A stretch of DNA of 64,000 nt from the NCBI RefSeq assembly GCF_932294415.1, contig NC_065536.1, positions 18,721,974 through 18,785,973 of the forward strand, given 5' to 3'. Under the pieces are notes generated by a model, which was not told the origin of the DNA, searched no databases, and saw nothing but the letters and a program-made list of their open reading frames with translations. The translations under genes and the position numbers were made by a program. Every line of letters starts with the position of its first letter. Position 1 is the stretch's first letter. Shown here one piece after another: positions 1 to 17,916 of this stretch. This DNA comes from Quercus robur (taxonomy: Eukaryota > Streptophyta > Magnoliopsida > Fagales > Fagaceae).

Positions 1-899
1 CACTTCAGCTGCCAATGTTAATTCTCATTATTGTGCTCATGCTTAGGCCAAGGTTCTATTGAGACAACCATAGTCTTTTGCTTTAGTTTCTAGCATTGGA
101 GGTTGTAATAGCTTCTAGTGGTAATGGTTGTAATGGTGGATGTGGTGACAACAAGTGATCATTTGGTGGTATGAATTGTACTAAACGTTATTGTTGGGTG
201 AAATAAAACAAGACAGAGTACGTGCATCAGGTTATAGATGGTATTAAACAATTACAGTTTACTTCTGTTCTAGTTGGTAGATTTGATCAAGAAGAATTAA
301 TGCAGGGAAACACCTCAAAAAGAATAAAGTCAATGAGAACAGAATTTTTTTTATTTCACCAAAATGGCTAATGCAAAAACATATTTTTATCAAGATGGTT
401 AAGATTAATCACATGAATTAGTAATAAATCAAAGAAAATATAACAAATAATATATAGCTCAAATGACATGCAAGCCAATAAAAACATGGAATTGAAATCA
501 ACAACAAAAAGATACTACAAGAAGAACATCTTATATTAGGAAAAAACATGGAGTCATTGGAAAAACCATAAAGTCATTGGGAAGTTCTCTTAGTGGCAAA
601 ACCCATACACAACTAATACCCAACTACAATAACAATCAAATCAAAAAACCCATACCTGAAATATGAAATTCTTGAGAGGGAAGAGCAGTGAGAGAGGCAA
701 TGTGGTGAGTGAGAGTGAGAGGTGTGAGAGTTAGTGAGGCTGAGTGTATGGGTGAGAGTTGAGGATGCTTTGTTTTTCGGTGAGAGTTTGAAGATACTGA
801 GTGTGGACTGAATAATCTATTCCCAGGAAATAACTTTGAAAACTACTGTTATCTGTTTTTGACTGTGGACGGAATGGAGTTGTAAAATAGTTCCACCAG
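1..899. other. No gene recognised; GA-rich tract
   Basis: I see no coding exon or transposon protein here. Positions about 670-770 are GA/GT-rich with repeated gagagtgag-type words. Read on the minus strand this would be a CT-rich leader-like tract, but nothing ties it to a gene. Confidence 0.4.
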
Positions 900-1215
900 A
901 ACTCGAGTCTTATAGACTCGAGTTCTGTTCAAAGTTAACTACATTGTTTGGATAAGTAAATCTCGAGTCTTATAGACTCGGTTTGTGCCATGAAAAACTC
1001 GAGTCTATAAGACTCGAGATCCCTTGAAATTATTATTATTCTTATAATTAAATCTCGAGTCTTATAGACTCGGTTTGTGCCAAGCAAAACTCGAGTCTTT
1101 AAGACTCGAGATCCGCGTGGCAATTTTTGCCACCTCAGCAGTGCAGAACTAATGGAAAGCGAGTTTATGAGACTCGGTTTTTAAGTTGAATCTCGAGTTT
1201 CAAAAACTCGAGATG
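900..1215. repeat. Cluster of seven CTCGAG-type hairpins
   Basis: Seven short inverted repeats built on the arm CTCGAGTCT and its complement AGACTCGAG occur within about 315 bp. The first (900-924) has perfect 11-bp arms around a TAT loop. Others start near 960, 1005, 1052, 1088, 1160 and 1189, with three-base loops such as TAT, ATA, TTA, ATG or CAA. A 92-bp periodicity is visible: the pair of hairpins joined by a tttgtgcca spacer at 959-1022 recurs at 1051-1113. A further unrelated palindrome (gtggcaa-ttt-ttgccac) lies at about 1118-1134. The origin is unknown; a transposon terminal region or satellite is possible. Confidence 0.75.
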
Positions 1216-1291
1216 TTAGTTTTCTAAATTGTTTGAAAACGTGCCTAACTAACTAATTTGAATGGTTGAACGAATCTGATTTGCACAATAC

Positions 1292-1459
1292 CTCTGGGTT
1301 TGTCCGTCCATCATCTACAACAACTTGACCTTCACTGTGACAGTCAAGCAAAGAGACCTGCCGAAATGGTGAAAACGCAGCGAAAGCGAGAGAGACAAAG
1401 ACAGCGAAGAAGAATAAGAAGCAATAGCAATGCAACCTCATGGTTTGACAGCATCTCAT
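1292..1459 (-). CDS. Possible first exon of a secreted or ER protein (unidentified)
   Basis: The minus strand opens with ATG at 1459. It encodes about 56 residues beginning MRCCQTMRLHCYC, then a strongly hydrophobic stretch (FLFFFAVFVSLAFAAF, about residues 14-29) that resembles a signal peptide or anchor, then a polar segment ending DDGRTNPE. A GT donor (GTATTG) follows directly at 1290-1291, so this looks like a first coding exon. I could not find a following exon at lower coordinates. The family is not recognised. It could be the surviving first exon of a broken gene, or a chance ORF. Confidence 0.3.
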
Positions 1460-2235
1460 GGTGTTTGAAGCTTCAACAATGGCTGTAAGTACCCAAAAAA
1501 AAATATCTCTGATCTGAACCTGTGATAGGGCGATTTCACTGATTTTCTTGCATAGGGCAGTTTTATGGGTTAAAAGAATCGTTTTGGTGAACGGTTCACA
1601 GTTAACCCGGTCGGACTGTATGGTCAAATCCAGGTTTCAAAACCATGTTTACAGATTGTTCAAGCACTTTTTTAATGTTGACAATGTTTTGGTTTGGAGG
1701 TTCAAGGGCTTTGATTCTAAAAGCTTTTGTTTTTGTGTTTTTTTTTTTTTTTTTGGGTCTGTTTGCTTGCTAAGAACCCCACAACAAATATCCATGGCTT
1801 CAAATCTGATAATTTCGTGGGGACTCCTTGCTAGAAAGGATTGGATTCTGCAATGGCATAAGTTAGGCTGATAGGCTCTTTATCCATGGAGGAAGAGAGA
1901 TTGTAGATATATATAGAAAAAATAAAGCAATGGGTCTTCTATTTCCAATAGGCAACAATTGAACGTTTTGAAAAACCGTTTGATCGAGAATAGGAAGAAT
2001 CACCACTAATCAAGATAGATTTGAAGAAGGTCCGAATTAATGCTCAATTAGTTGAAAGAATAGCAAAATATTAATTACAAAAGGAAGGGATAATGTGTAC
2101 CTAATATGGACTCTGATTTTTTTTTTTTATTTTTATTTTTTTTTTATAGTATAGTGGCAATTGAGTAGGTACGAAGGAGTGATTCAGTTAAATGAGGAGA
2201 GGAAGAGACCAAGGAGGGAAGAGAGAGAGTTTGGC
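1460..2235. other. No gene recognised
   Basis: The stretch holds low-complexity runs (poly-T at about 1740-1755 and 2119-2145). Short ORFs in it have no recognisable domain. It may be upstream sequence of the possible exon at 1292-1459. Confidence 0.35.
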
Positions 2236-2372
2236 GTTAGAAAGCTGAAGTTATGAATTTTTGAAAGCGTGAAAGACAGGGAGGCAGTTAGAAAGCTGAA
2301 GTTGTGAAGTTTTGTAAGCCTGAAAGACAGGAAGGTTGTGAAGTTTTGTAAGCTTGAAAGACAGGAAGACAG
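2236..2372. repeat. Short tandem repeat with a GAAAGACAGG core
   Basis: Three imperfect units, each ending in tgaaagacaggraag-like sequence and starting with (gttagaaagctgaag)ttgtgaagttttgtaag-like sequence, run head to tail from about 2236 to 2372. The third unit lacks the 5' part. The short minus-strand ORF across it simply reflects the repeat. Confidence 0.55.
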
Positions 2373-2499
2373 AGAGGGGTTAGCATTAAAGACTATTGTG
2401 CTTGGTTGGGGCTTTACAGTGGTCAGCATTAACCGTAATATATAAAGATTGGCCTTTAAAGTCGAGATAGGTTGAGAATAATTTCTTTTTAATAGTATA

Positions 2500-2990
2500 A
2501 TAAAATTATGAAAAAAAATATAAAAAAAAAAGTAATGACGTGGCGGCTGACGTGGTTCAACGTGAGCGTAGCAACATTAAATGCTACGCTTCAGCTTTTA
2601 GTATTATATTGATTGATTACTATTGCGATCCTATTAAAATTTGGTTTAAATGGGAAAAAAAAAATGCACTCAGCACTTCTTAAAACCAAACGCAATTTCA
2701 CATAGTATAATTACTTTTTAGTAAGAGTTTCAGCATAATACCAAACACAATTTTTCAGGAAAAAAAGAAAAAGAAAAAGAAAATTGTCAGAATACTGAAG
2801 AAGAATCCATTTTGCTCCTAAAGTAGAGTTACCAGATGCAACCTAAATCAACCAGATTACGCAGACAACTCCAATATATCAAGATTTCCAGATTATTTAT
2901 TTCCTACACCAAATTGCAATACTTTCAGCAGAAGCATAAAATCCCCACAGGCCTTTTGAGACTTTGCTTTAAAGGGACTATTAAGATGAC
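2500..2990. other. Intergenic; transposon-end motif with hairpin
   Basis: Positions about 2525-2610 match two other places in the window (55788-55866 and 56428-56507). All share a GACGTGG...GCTCAACGTGAGC...ACATTAAA...GCTACGCTT.AGCTTTTAGTA pattern. Here it forms a hairpin with arms AGCGTAGCA and TGCTACGCT. On the reverse strand the motif begins with an A/T-rich, AAAAGC-containing terminus that recalls some Helitron 5' ends. Nothing coding was recognised in the rest. Confidence 0.35.
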
Positions 2991-4116
2991 TAAGCTTTCC
3001 TAAAAATAAAAATTTACTAGGGAATTCTGGACTATGAAATAAACTAGGAAGGCAAATAGAAAAAAAAAAACCTCTCCAGCAGTTTTATTCAATGCCCAAT
3101 TAAAACCAGGTTGGTCATTTGCTTTCTTTGCTTTGGACCATGGTTGTGATTGAAGTTCCTCAATCCACTTCTTCATAACCAGTTTTGCTCCACTAGTAGG
3201 GTGAAGGAAAATCATGCAGCTACATATGTAAGGGCGCCCTTTTTTCCCTGGAGGTGGCAAATCATGAGAGTGATTCAGTGGTTTAACTTGGTCAGTCATG
3301 GAAGTTCAAGATAAATTTACATTCAAGAAGCCTCAAAGCCAGAACATTCAGATCTGGTTTACTTGTTAGATCCATGGCAATGCTAGAGGCATTCAATAAC
3401 TAAATTCTGAGAACATCATCATATTGACTCAGCTTAAATCCACAAACAACTTTCACTAGCACTCCTCCACTCAACGCCTACACACCCCCCACCCCCCCTC
3501 TTTGGGGCAGTGATCTAGATTGATTTTGAAATTCAAGGCTGACATGTCATTTGTTTTTCAGTTTTTCTTTCTCCTCTTTTTTGAGCCAAAATAAAAAATT
3601 TTGACTAAGGGACACAAAAGCAGCAGTTCAGTTGGAATTGGAAGGCATCCAAAACATCTCAAGAAATCAACATTCTGAGGCAGGCTCCAGTAGAATGGAA
3701 CTTGGGTGTGTTCACTGATGTGATGTTCTTATGTTGCAAGACAAAAACAGAATAAATAAAATTGAAAAAACATTTCAACTAGTAACTGAGAAGATCATGA
3801 TTTGTCCCTCTATTTCCCAATTTACGGCCATCAAATGATAGACAAATATAAATGGCTATGAGGAAACAAACGACCAGCATATTTAGATTTGGTTACAAAT
3901 CGAGTTTGTATAGAATATAATGTTTTTGGTGGCTTATATGCAACACTTGGCACTATTTTCCATAAATGGCACACAGCAAAGGCAAGAAGCAAAGTAGGTG
4001 TACTTACTGCTGCTATATCATCTGTTAAGTACACATCGTGACTCCCTTGCAAATAAGGAAATGAATCAGCCAACCAGACCATATCAACATCATTGTACAT
4101 TACACTATATCCAAGT

Positions 4117-4133
4117 TCCAAAATATGGAGTAG
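4117..4133. repeat. LINE target-site duplication, 3' copy
   Basis: TCCAAAATATGGAGTAG; it matches 5568-5584 at 15 of 17 positions. Both copies encode the same part of the xylosyltransferase exon (LLxILE), as expected of a duplicated target. Confidence 0.85.
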
Positions 4134-5567
4134 ATTTTTTTTTTTGATAGTGAAACCATGACTAACTTTCATTACTTAGGACAGTTGTCCAAAGAGATTA
4201 CATCCATATGAATTTGGTTCGCTATTACAGGGGGAGTATCTTCCATCTTCTACCCAAATTACACAGTCATTAACATTTATAGCTTCCCTAGCAAGAAGGT
4301 GAGCTGCCATATTGCTCTGTCTGTGAACATGGTTTGCATTACAGGAGTTGAAGGAACCCAGCCAGAGTTTTGCTCCCTCCACAACCTTCTGGATCGAGCT
4401 TGGACCCGGGTCAGACCCTGCAAATGCCATCACCACTGTCTGCGCATCGCTTTCTAAGATGATGTCCATTAGACCAAGGTCCCTAGCCAACAGAATCCCC
4501 TCTTCCATTGCCTTCGCTTCCACTTCTAGGGCTCCCAGGGGGAGGGAAATTTTCTTACTTATTGCTCCCATAATCTGACCCTCCCCATTTCTGATGACTA
4601 CCCCGACTCCGCAGCAACCAATACTCGCAAACACTGCCCCGTCCACATTAACTTTATACCGCCCATGTCTAGATGGTCTCCACTGGTTTCTAACAGGGGC
4701 AAGGCCACGGATTGGAGGCAATGGCATTTGCCGTGCTTCCTCCATGTACTCTCGAGCCTCTTTTGCTATACTTTTCGCTTCTTTACAATGGCCCTCGTGT
4801 TTAAAGGCATTCCTGTTGTTCCATATATGCCATGCCGTGGTGGCAAACAACTCCCAGTCCGTGACCCCCTTCCTTTCCTTGAGTGTCCACACCACATCAA
4901 TGAACTCCTTAGTTGGATGATCCAAATCAGTGAAAGAGAGACCTACTTCCTTCCAAACATCCGAGGTGACTTTACAATCCCATAATATGTGGCCTGAAGA
5001 TTCACATTCTCCACAAAAACCACAGCCACCATCTGCGATCACTTTCCTCAATGCCAGGTGAAAGTTTGTTAGAAGGATGTTTTTGCATGCCCTCCAAAGG
5101 AAGTGCTTTATTTTGTTTGGGCAGTTGAGCTTCCATATGGACTTCCAGAACTCGGTTGCTTTTGATTTATCTGAACAATCTCCTCGTTCCCTTGTCGTGC
5201 TGGTCTCCTTAAGCAACTTGAGAGTCACCCCATAAGCACTCCTAACAGTGAATAATCCATTTCTTGACCAAGCCCAAATTAAGGAGTCCTCCGGAAGTCT
5301 GGGGCTTATTGGAATACTGAGAATGGCATCAGCTTCGTGGGGGATGAAAGTCTCCTTTACCAGACCTGCCTTCCATGTTCCAGTCTCACTGTCTATAAGT
5401 TGGGCGACCTTTTCCAGATTCCAATTCTGCCTTTGGGGGCTGATAACCTTAAATGAGTCTGGAGTTGGAAGCCATCTATATCTCGCCAAATGTCCACTTT
5501 CCTACCATTTCCAACAATCCACCTTGACCCCTTCTCAATAATTTCTCACTAGCTGCCATGATGCTTC
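4134..5567 (-). mobile_element. 5'-truncated LINE insertion (zf-RVT + RNase H end)
   Basis: This is the 3' part of a plant non-LTR retrotransposon. The long ORF (5489-4176) carries the reverse-transcriptase zinc-binding region ([20 protein letters not shown], then [17 protein letters not shown]). After it comes an RNase H domain with acidic residues in [20 protein letters not shown] and ILESDAQ, and the closing [12 protein letters not shown]. Upstream the reading frame is broken at least twice (RSIMAASEKLLRRG, then [14 protein letters not shown], then [11 protein letters not shown]). A poly-A tail (poly-T at 4135-4145) ends the element on the low-coordinate side. The endonuclease and most of the reverse transcriptase are absent, so it is a dead 5'-truncated copy. 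It lies in the same orientation as the host gene. Confidence 0.9.
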
Positions 5568-5584
5568 TCCAAAATTTGAAGTAG
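5568..5584. repeat. LINE target-site duplication, 5' copy
   Basis: TCCAAAATTTGAAGTAG; partner of 4117-4133. The two mismatches suggest the insertion is not recent. Confidence 0.85.
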
Positions 5585-5620
5585 GCGACGTGGCCATCGG
5601 GATGTAAAATTGAAGAATCC

Positions 5621-6816
5621 CTGTACATATGAAACCAATTAGGATTGCTTCCAAATTGCAATGAAGTCAACAAAAAAATGGAGATAAAAATTTCCAAGCA
5701 TTGTATACTAACTGGCAGGAAAACAAGGAAATATTCAAGTGAAATGACACTGTAGTTTATTCTACCAAGGAACATCAAAAGGACAACAAATTAGTAAAGC
5801 AAACATCTAAATTCCAAACTCCTTGTTGCACTGATGCAAACCAAAAATACAACATGATTGATGTGGTAAAAAGGATTTATATGTGGTTTTTTTTTCATGA
5901 TTTAGGCAATGACATTGGCATAAAACTTGGTTGTAGCAAGAAAAGTAGTTTTCAATTCAACAAATCAATTCAATTTTCACAAAAAGTGGTTAGGATCAGT
6001 ACACGTTACATAACTACAAATGTAGCACAAAAGCCTAGGTTCTAGAAGAACTAACAAAAATGATATGTATAAACAGTTAAGCACAACAAATGCTGCTTAC
6101 AATCACAAAGACTTCAGATTGACAACTTTTAACATAAAAATACCACCTTTAAACTCACACATAAAATAAGAAAATATAAAGCCAAAATACATTGTTAGTC
6201 CCTAAACTTTTAACTGATGAGCGATATAATCCCTGAAGTTCAAAGTGAGATCATTGTTAACCCCTAACAAACTTAAAGTGATTGCCTTTAGTCCCTAAAA
6301 AGCTTAAGGTGATCAATTTTAGTCTCTAACAAACTTAAATTAATTGGTTTTTGTCCAACGTGTCTAACAGAGTGATGACATGGTAATTTTTAAGAAACTA
6401 AATAAAGCAATCACATTAAAAGAACTAAATTGCTGATGGGCTTAAGTTGCAAACTAAACTATAAAATAACTTAGGTTAGGATCAATACACATATTACATA
6501 ACTACACATGTAGCACAACTTGCAATTCCAATTTACAATGACTTTAGATTGCCAACTTTTTAACTTAAAAACACAGCATTTGAACTCACATATAAAATAA
6601 CAAATGCTTAAATACATTGTTGTTCCTGAAAATTTAGCCCATTAGCGATTTTAGTCTATGATGTTTAAAACTAAAATCAACCAATATAAGTTTGTAAGGT
6701 AAGGAACCAAAATGGATCACTTTAAGTTTGTTAAAGTCTAGGAACGTACGTACAGTTTGGGCAAAAATAAAATATAAATGAAACCCAGATGTTAAAAGAT
6801 AAGATACAATACATAC
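5621..6816 (-). other. Intron 1 of the xylosyltransferase pseudogene, with a diverged repeat
   Basis: The intron lies between donor GTATGT (6811-6816) and acceptor TACAG at 5621-5625. Within it, about 5985-6250 and 6473-6700 are related to each other. Both contain a gttaggatca.tacac..ttacataactaca.atgtagcac block, followed by 'ttagtccctaaac'-type phrases common in plant TIR elements. No protein is encoded. Confidence 0.5.
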
Positions 6817-7278
6817 CTGAGAACCAAACTTATGGGCAGTTTGAGAATCAGAGGCAGGTGGGACGAGCACGGCGTGGCTAGGCCAACGCTGATTAACCTT
6901 AAAAAGCGTGGCATAGTCCTCGGCAATGACAAGCACTTTGTCCTGATGCTTTTGGCTGGCAATGCTAATCAACCAGTTGTTAAGAAAAGGCAAGTAAGGG
7001 TGACTCACAGCGCAGACGATCACTGTACCGTTCTTGGCCACAAATGAAGCCGCTTGGGCCAGCGTGTAATCACGCCATTTGGAGTGGGCCTGGGAAGAAG
7101 AGGAAGTCGGGCATGCCATTGCCAGACCAGGGCAAGAAGACACCGAGAATGATGAGAAGAGATAAGAGAAGAAGAAGAAGAAGAAGAAGAGCAGTTGGCG
7201 TCGGGATAATAATGGGTTTGGACCTGAAAACGAAAACGGGTTGTCAATTGGTCTTTGGTGTAATTTTTGAGATTTCTA

Positions 7279-8445
7279 GGACTAGGAGGGGAATTTCCTG
7301 AAGAGTTTACTGAGAGATCTTTGAAGATCGGATCTGGGTGCTTCCCAGCCCAGGTGGCAGATCATGAGAGTATGTTTGGATTTTAATCATTTATGCAGTA
7401 TTGCAATTTTCATCTTAACAACATGCCTAAAAAAGAGAGAAAAAAAGAGAAATACTGTTGTAAGGAATAATTATAATAAAGAATAATTATTTCTCCCTAA
7501 AATAGTAACAAATTTTTAATATTTAATTTTTTTTTAGTAAGTGTAATAATTTTTAAATAAACAAACTTTATATATATATATATAAAATAATTATAAAAAA
7601 AAATTATTAAAAATACTGTAATTCATCTCTCTCTCAAGGATAAAAGGCAAGATTTTGGTGGAGGGAATCATTTTTATCCTTAGAATAATAGACATAATTC
7701 CATATCTTTCTCTCTCGACATTTTCACACAAAGAGAAGCGCTGATCAGCATTTCTGTTCACATCACTTTTACACAAAAACAAAAGTGCCAATTGCACCAT
7801 TGGCACTTCTGTAAGTGCCACTAAACAACATAACAAAATCAATTCTCTCCATTTCTTTACTTTTCAAAGTAAATTTACTCACACATGTTACAAGTATATA
7901 CTACCATATACAACGATCCCACACTAAGGTTGTAATATTTGTTGAGTTAAACACGTGAACAAGCACTTTTATATTCAAAATTGGACTATTTAAACTACAA
8001 AACTTAACAAACACTAATGCTTGACTCACATACACCGACACTAGTGCACTGCACACACAACACTTAAAGACACCTTCTAACACTTTTTACTTTGCTTCAC
8101 TCTACTCATCACTCTACAAACTTGCTGCCTATGACACACACTTGCTTCGCATCACTTCACATTAGTTGGTGATTTATGACACACTTCACTTCACACCACT
8201 TTACTTCATACACACGACACTTCTTCATATTTATACATAGGATGAAGTCGGTTAACTCACATGGGATAAGTTACGCAATAATAATTTTTGTTGCGATAAA
8301 TTTTATATATATTTTTAATTTTTTTTCCCACTAAACACATCATATTTTACCATATCTTCACAAAATCAAAAAAAAAAAAAAAAAATCTACAAAAAATGCA
8401 AACCATCAATACTTGTTAAAAAATAGCGGTAATGAAAATTTGGGG
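7279..8445. other. Intergenic; nothing coding recognised
   Basis: AT-rich sequence with a TA microsatellite near 7571-7586 and a stretch of tandem-like cacttca/cacacttg words at about 8050-8230. No exon or transposon protein is visible. Confidence 0.35.
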
Positions 8446-8631
8446 ATTTTTATAAGGCATTGATTTTTCTATTGCAACAAAATTATTACAAGTTATTGTA
8501 ACAAAAAAAATATTGTTGCAATAAATTAATACTTTTTAAGTCCTATTGCAACAAAAAAGCTTTACAAGTGAATTAGTTCTTATTGCCACTAAAATTCCTT
8601 TTTGTTGCAATATAGGTTTTTTCTTGTAATG
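8446..8631. mobile_element. CACTA-like terminal fragment
   Basis: On the minus strand the sequence starts at 8631 with CATTACAAGAAAAAACC. It continues with repeated TTGCAACAAAAA words (8580-8620, 8545-8560, 8470-8515). CACTACAAGAAAA termini followed by short subterminal repeats are typical of EnSpm/CACTA elements. The matching other end was not found, so this is probably a remnant. Confidence 0.45.
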
Positions 8632-8639
8632 TCTAGAGA

Positions 8640-9240
8640 ATTCTGGAAAGAAAGAGATTAAGAGAAACTCTAGAAATTTCTATAGAAAATAGAATTAATG
8701 TTGATTTTTAACAATATTCATATCCAATTTAGTTGACTCTTTATCATGCATAAAGAAACTTGTCTTTCAACTTAAACCACCCTTTAAAGTAATAAACTTA
8801 AAATATATGAATTTTTTGGCACCATTATACACAAAGTGATACAAACCCATGGGTATAATTCACCATTGTAAGTCAGTTTTCATTTGTTATTAGAGTCGAC
8901 CACCACGTCGAGTAATCGAACACAGCTCATTGAGTATATGATCAAATGAGTTACAGTTTTGTGGTCGGATCTCGAAGGGAGCTACGTTGAGGCTAGATTA
9001 AAATGTCTTACTAAGTCATTGAATAACTGATAGGTGAGTGCAATCGCCAAAAAAGAGAAAAGTCTACCATCAGGTCAGTGTCGATAGAACGAGCCGTTGT
9101 GGCCGTTGGCTGTGAAGCGTGGAAGTATGTTTTAATCCTATGTCCCATGTGACTAAAGTGTAAGCTTAAACATATGTAATAAGCTCTTACGTACTCCCCT
9201 CTTGCAAGCTGGTTTTCAAGGGCGAGTTTTACCTATGACT
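8640..9240. other. Intergenic; nothing recognised
   Basis: No ORF of note. The stretch at about 8890-9190 is less AT-rich than its surroundings (cgaccaccacgtcgag...) and may be part of an unrecognised repeat. Confidence 0.3.
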
Positions 9241-9765
9241 TTACGAAGTTAATTTCTCATGTTGTTGCTTTGGTGCTTCTTTCGAATGACAGACTCTCTT
9301 AGTCAAAATGGCCACAACCACAATCAAATTTTCCAATTCAGTGATCAAACAATACCTCTCATGAAGGGAATTTAATTGAAATCCCAACTTGTGAGAAACA
9401 AAAAAATAGAGAAAACACACACCAAAGAAAACAATCACACGCACAAGACAATATTTTACGTGGTTCAGCAATTTGCCTACATTCACGGAGTTGCAAGGAT
9501 TTCACTATTATCAGGGAAAAAAAATACAAAAGTGCAGTTATAGTTTTTTTTCTCTCTCAAAAACACGGCAACCAACACAAACCCTAATCACACAATTGTG
9601 TTTTATACACAAAACGGGCCAAAAAATTTTTCCTGGGGGCTCGGCCCAAGCCTCTACTCCATGGACTAAGCCTCAAAAAATCTCCCATTAAAAACCATGC
9701 AACATTATTCAGGTCGGGTCAGGTCGTCAAACCGGATCAAACAAAACTAGGCTCCACAAAGCGCA
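9241..9765 (-). mobile_element. Possible LTR fragment
   Basis: Read on the minus strand this has an LTR or leader look: a TATAAAACACAA box near 9600-9612, a transcript-like tract with GTTTGTGTTGGTTGCCGTG, then a CCACGTAAAAT block at about 9445-9465 like those in many plant LTRs. I see no paired copy and no TG..CA boundary, so this is a guess from general appearance. Confidence 0.25.
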
Positions 9766-9773
9766 ACATCTCA

Positions 9774-10430
9774 AGCATCCAGGAATATTGTCCTAATGCC
9801 ACTCCTTTTGAATTGCTAGCAGCACTCTTTTGGTCACGTTTCACACCTTTGAAAGGTCCTAAAAGTTACACTACACATTTCCTCTCAGTTTGTATAGACT
9901 CTTGGAGGCTATTGCAAGCTCCACTCCCAATTAATTGGGTATTTTGGCAATGCATAGCATATTTCACAACTATCATTGAAGGGAGGAGAGATAGGCCAAT
10001 GTGAGTTAGGACATGTGGAGTTGGTGAACAGCCATGTGTTTGGTACAAAGGAGGAAGAGTTTTGGTCAGTTATGAATTGATTTGAACCACAAAAGGGAGA
10101 GGGAGGGAAGTTTGCACCACCCTTTAGAATGTATGGCCCTGAACTAACATGTATAAGCTTGGAACACATGCTTGTACCTAGCAAGGTGGCCCGGGAGCCC
10201 CAATATGTCATCGTTGAAGTATGCGACAGCATTTGACAAGGATGTAAAGCCGGTTCATGTGTTGTATCAGGTAGGGAATGTGGAGGGAAAAGGGTTGATT
10301 GTGGTAATGCTTTCAATGGAAGAAGGGCTTGCAACATCAGTGCTGGTGACTTTGCCTAAGAAGCAATGGGCTGAGCTATGCGAGGACCAAGCTATATTGC
10401 GTCTAGAACCAATAATGCTCCTTATATGTT
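9774..10430 (+). pseudogene. CER2-like BAHD acyltransferase pseudogene fragment
   Basis: Translation in shifting plus-strand frames gives the C-terminal half of a CER2/CER26-type BAHD protein, a family that helps extend very-long-chain fatty acids for cuticular wax. Visible blocks in order are SIQEYCPNATPFELLAALFWSR, SYTTHFLSVCIDSWRLLQAPLP, then in another frame ELGHVELVNSHVFGTKEEEFW, PPFRMYGPELTCISLEHMLVPSK, and finally KYATAFDKDVKPVHVLYQVGNVEGKGLIVVM...LPKKQWAELCEDQAILRLEP. There are at least two frameshifts and several stops (for example within 9955-9965). The N-terminal half with the HxxxD motif is missing. It ends about 335 bp beyond the stop of AKR-a, which runs toward it. Confidence 0.75.
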
Positions 10431-10764
10431 AATTCTCCTATGTTTTAGCCAAAAATTATAATAATAAAAACAAAGAAGGCCTTATTTCACAAGATTAATT
10501 TTTTTTTTTAAAAAAAAGTGAAGAACAAACTCCCAAAAAATTAAAAAAAGAAGTGAGGAACAAACTGCCAATATATCTAATAGAGTGTGACATAGTGCAA
10601 CCACATTGGTGCCATTCTAACAAAGTTTACATAATAATGTTGCTAATTTTGCAGTGTGAATGACTTAGCTAGTTATTTAACATAAATCTGGCCAGTCATT
10701 TCACCAGAAGCAGAGCATGGCATTATTTAAGTAAAATGAACATCATCCATGTGTAAAAAGAGAA
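10431..10764. other. 3' flank of AKR-a, conserved between AKR copies
   Basis: The block around 10441-10500 and 10540-10740 (accaaaaattat...gaaggccttatttcacaagattaat, then gaacaaactgcca...) recurs beyond the 3' ends of the other two AKR copies (18690-18750 plus 21680-21920, and 46350-46470 plus 47921-48090). It marks the edge of the duplicated unit. Confidence 0.6.
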
Positions 10765-17839
<7,075 letters not shown>

Positions 17840-17916
17840 CTTTCAAATTTTGTGTTTTTCTGTTTGTCTGAATCTTTTTCTGGGATGATTTCCCTTTCCA
17901 TTTATCATTAAAGTCT

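Larger units (their letters stand above)
3072..7260 (-). pseudogene. RGXT/MGP4-type xylosyltransferase pseudogene (GT77), broken by a LINE
   Basis: The intact family makes Golgi UDP-xylose:fucose alpha-1,3-xylosyltransferases acting on pectin rhamnogalacturonan II. Exon 1 (6817 to about 7260) has a Leu-rich membrane anchor (LLSLLIILGVFLPW). It then reads KWRDYTLAQAASFVAKNGT...TAHKFGSQ in a different frame, so a frameshift lies between anchor and stem; no good ATG is visible. Exon 2 starts at 5620 (GFFNFTSRWPRRLLQILE), is cut by the LINE at 5567-4134, and resumes at 4133 (LLHILELGY...MYNDVDMVW...YLTDDIAA). This includes the DVD nucleotide-sugar motif. Exon 3 (3286-3072) gives KPLNHSHDLP...KKANDQPGFNWALNKTAGE. 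The exon 2 donor appears to have lost a G, which would shift frame. The last expected exon (the VDLYLL region) was not found downstream. Identity is confident; non-function is well supported by four separate lesions. Confidence 0.85.

Noticed and set aside
900-1215. CRISPR-like array
   Set aside because: Repeats are palindromes of variable sequence and spacing in plant nuclear DNA; there are no regular unique spacers and no cas genes.
4348-4985. Plus-strand ORFs of 76-108 aa
   Set aside because: They lie antisense to the LINE zinc-binding and RNase H coding region, whose minus-strand frame has clear domain motifs.
7044-7301. Arg-rich plus-strand ORF
   Set aside because: Antisense to the Leu/Phe-rich anchor of the xylosyltransferase exon; the (GAA)n tract creates it.
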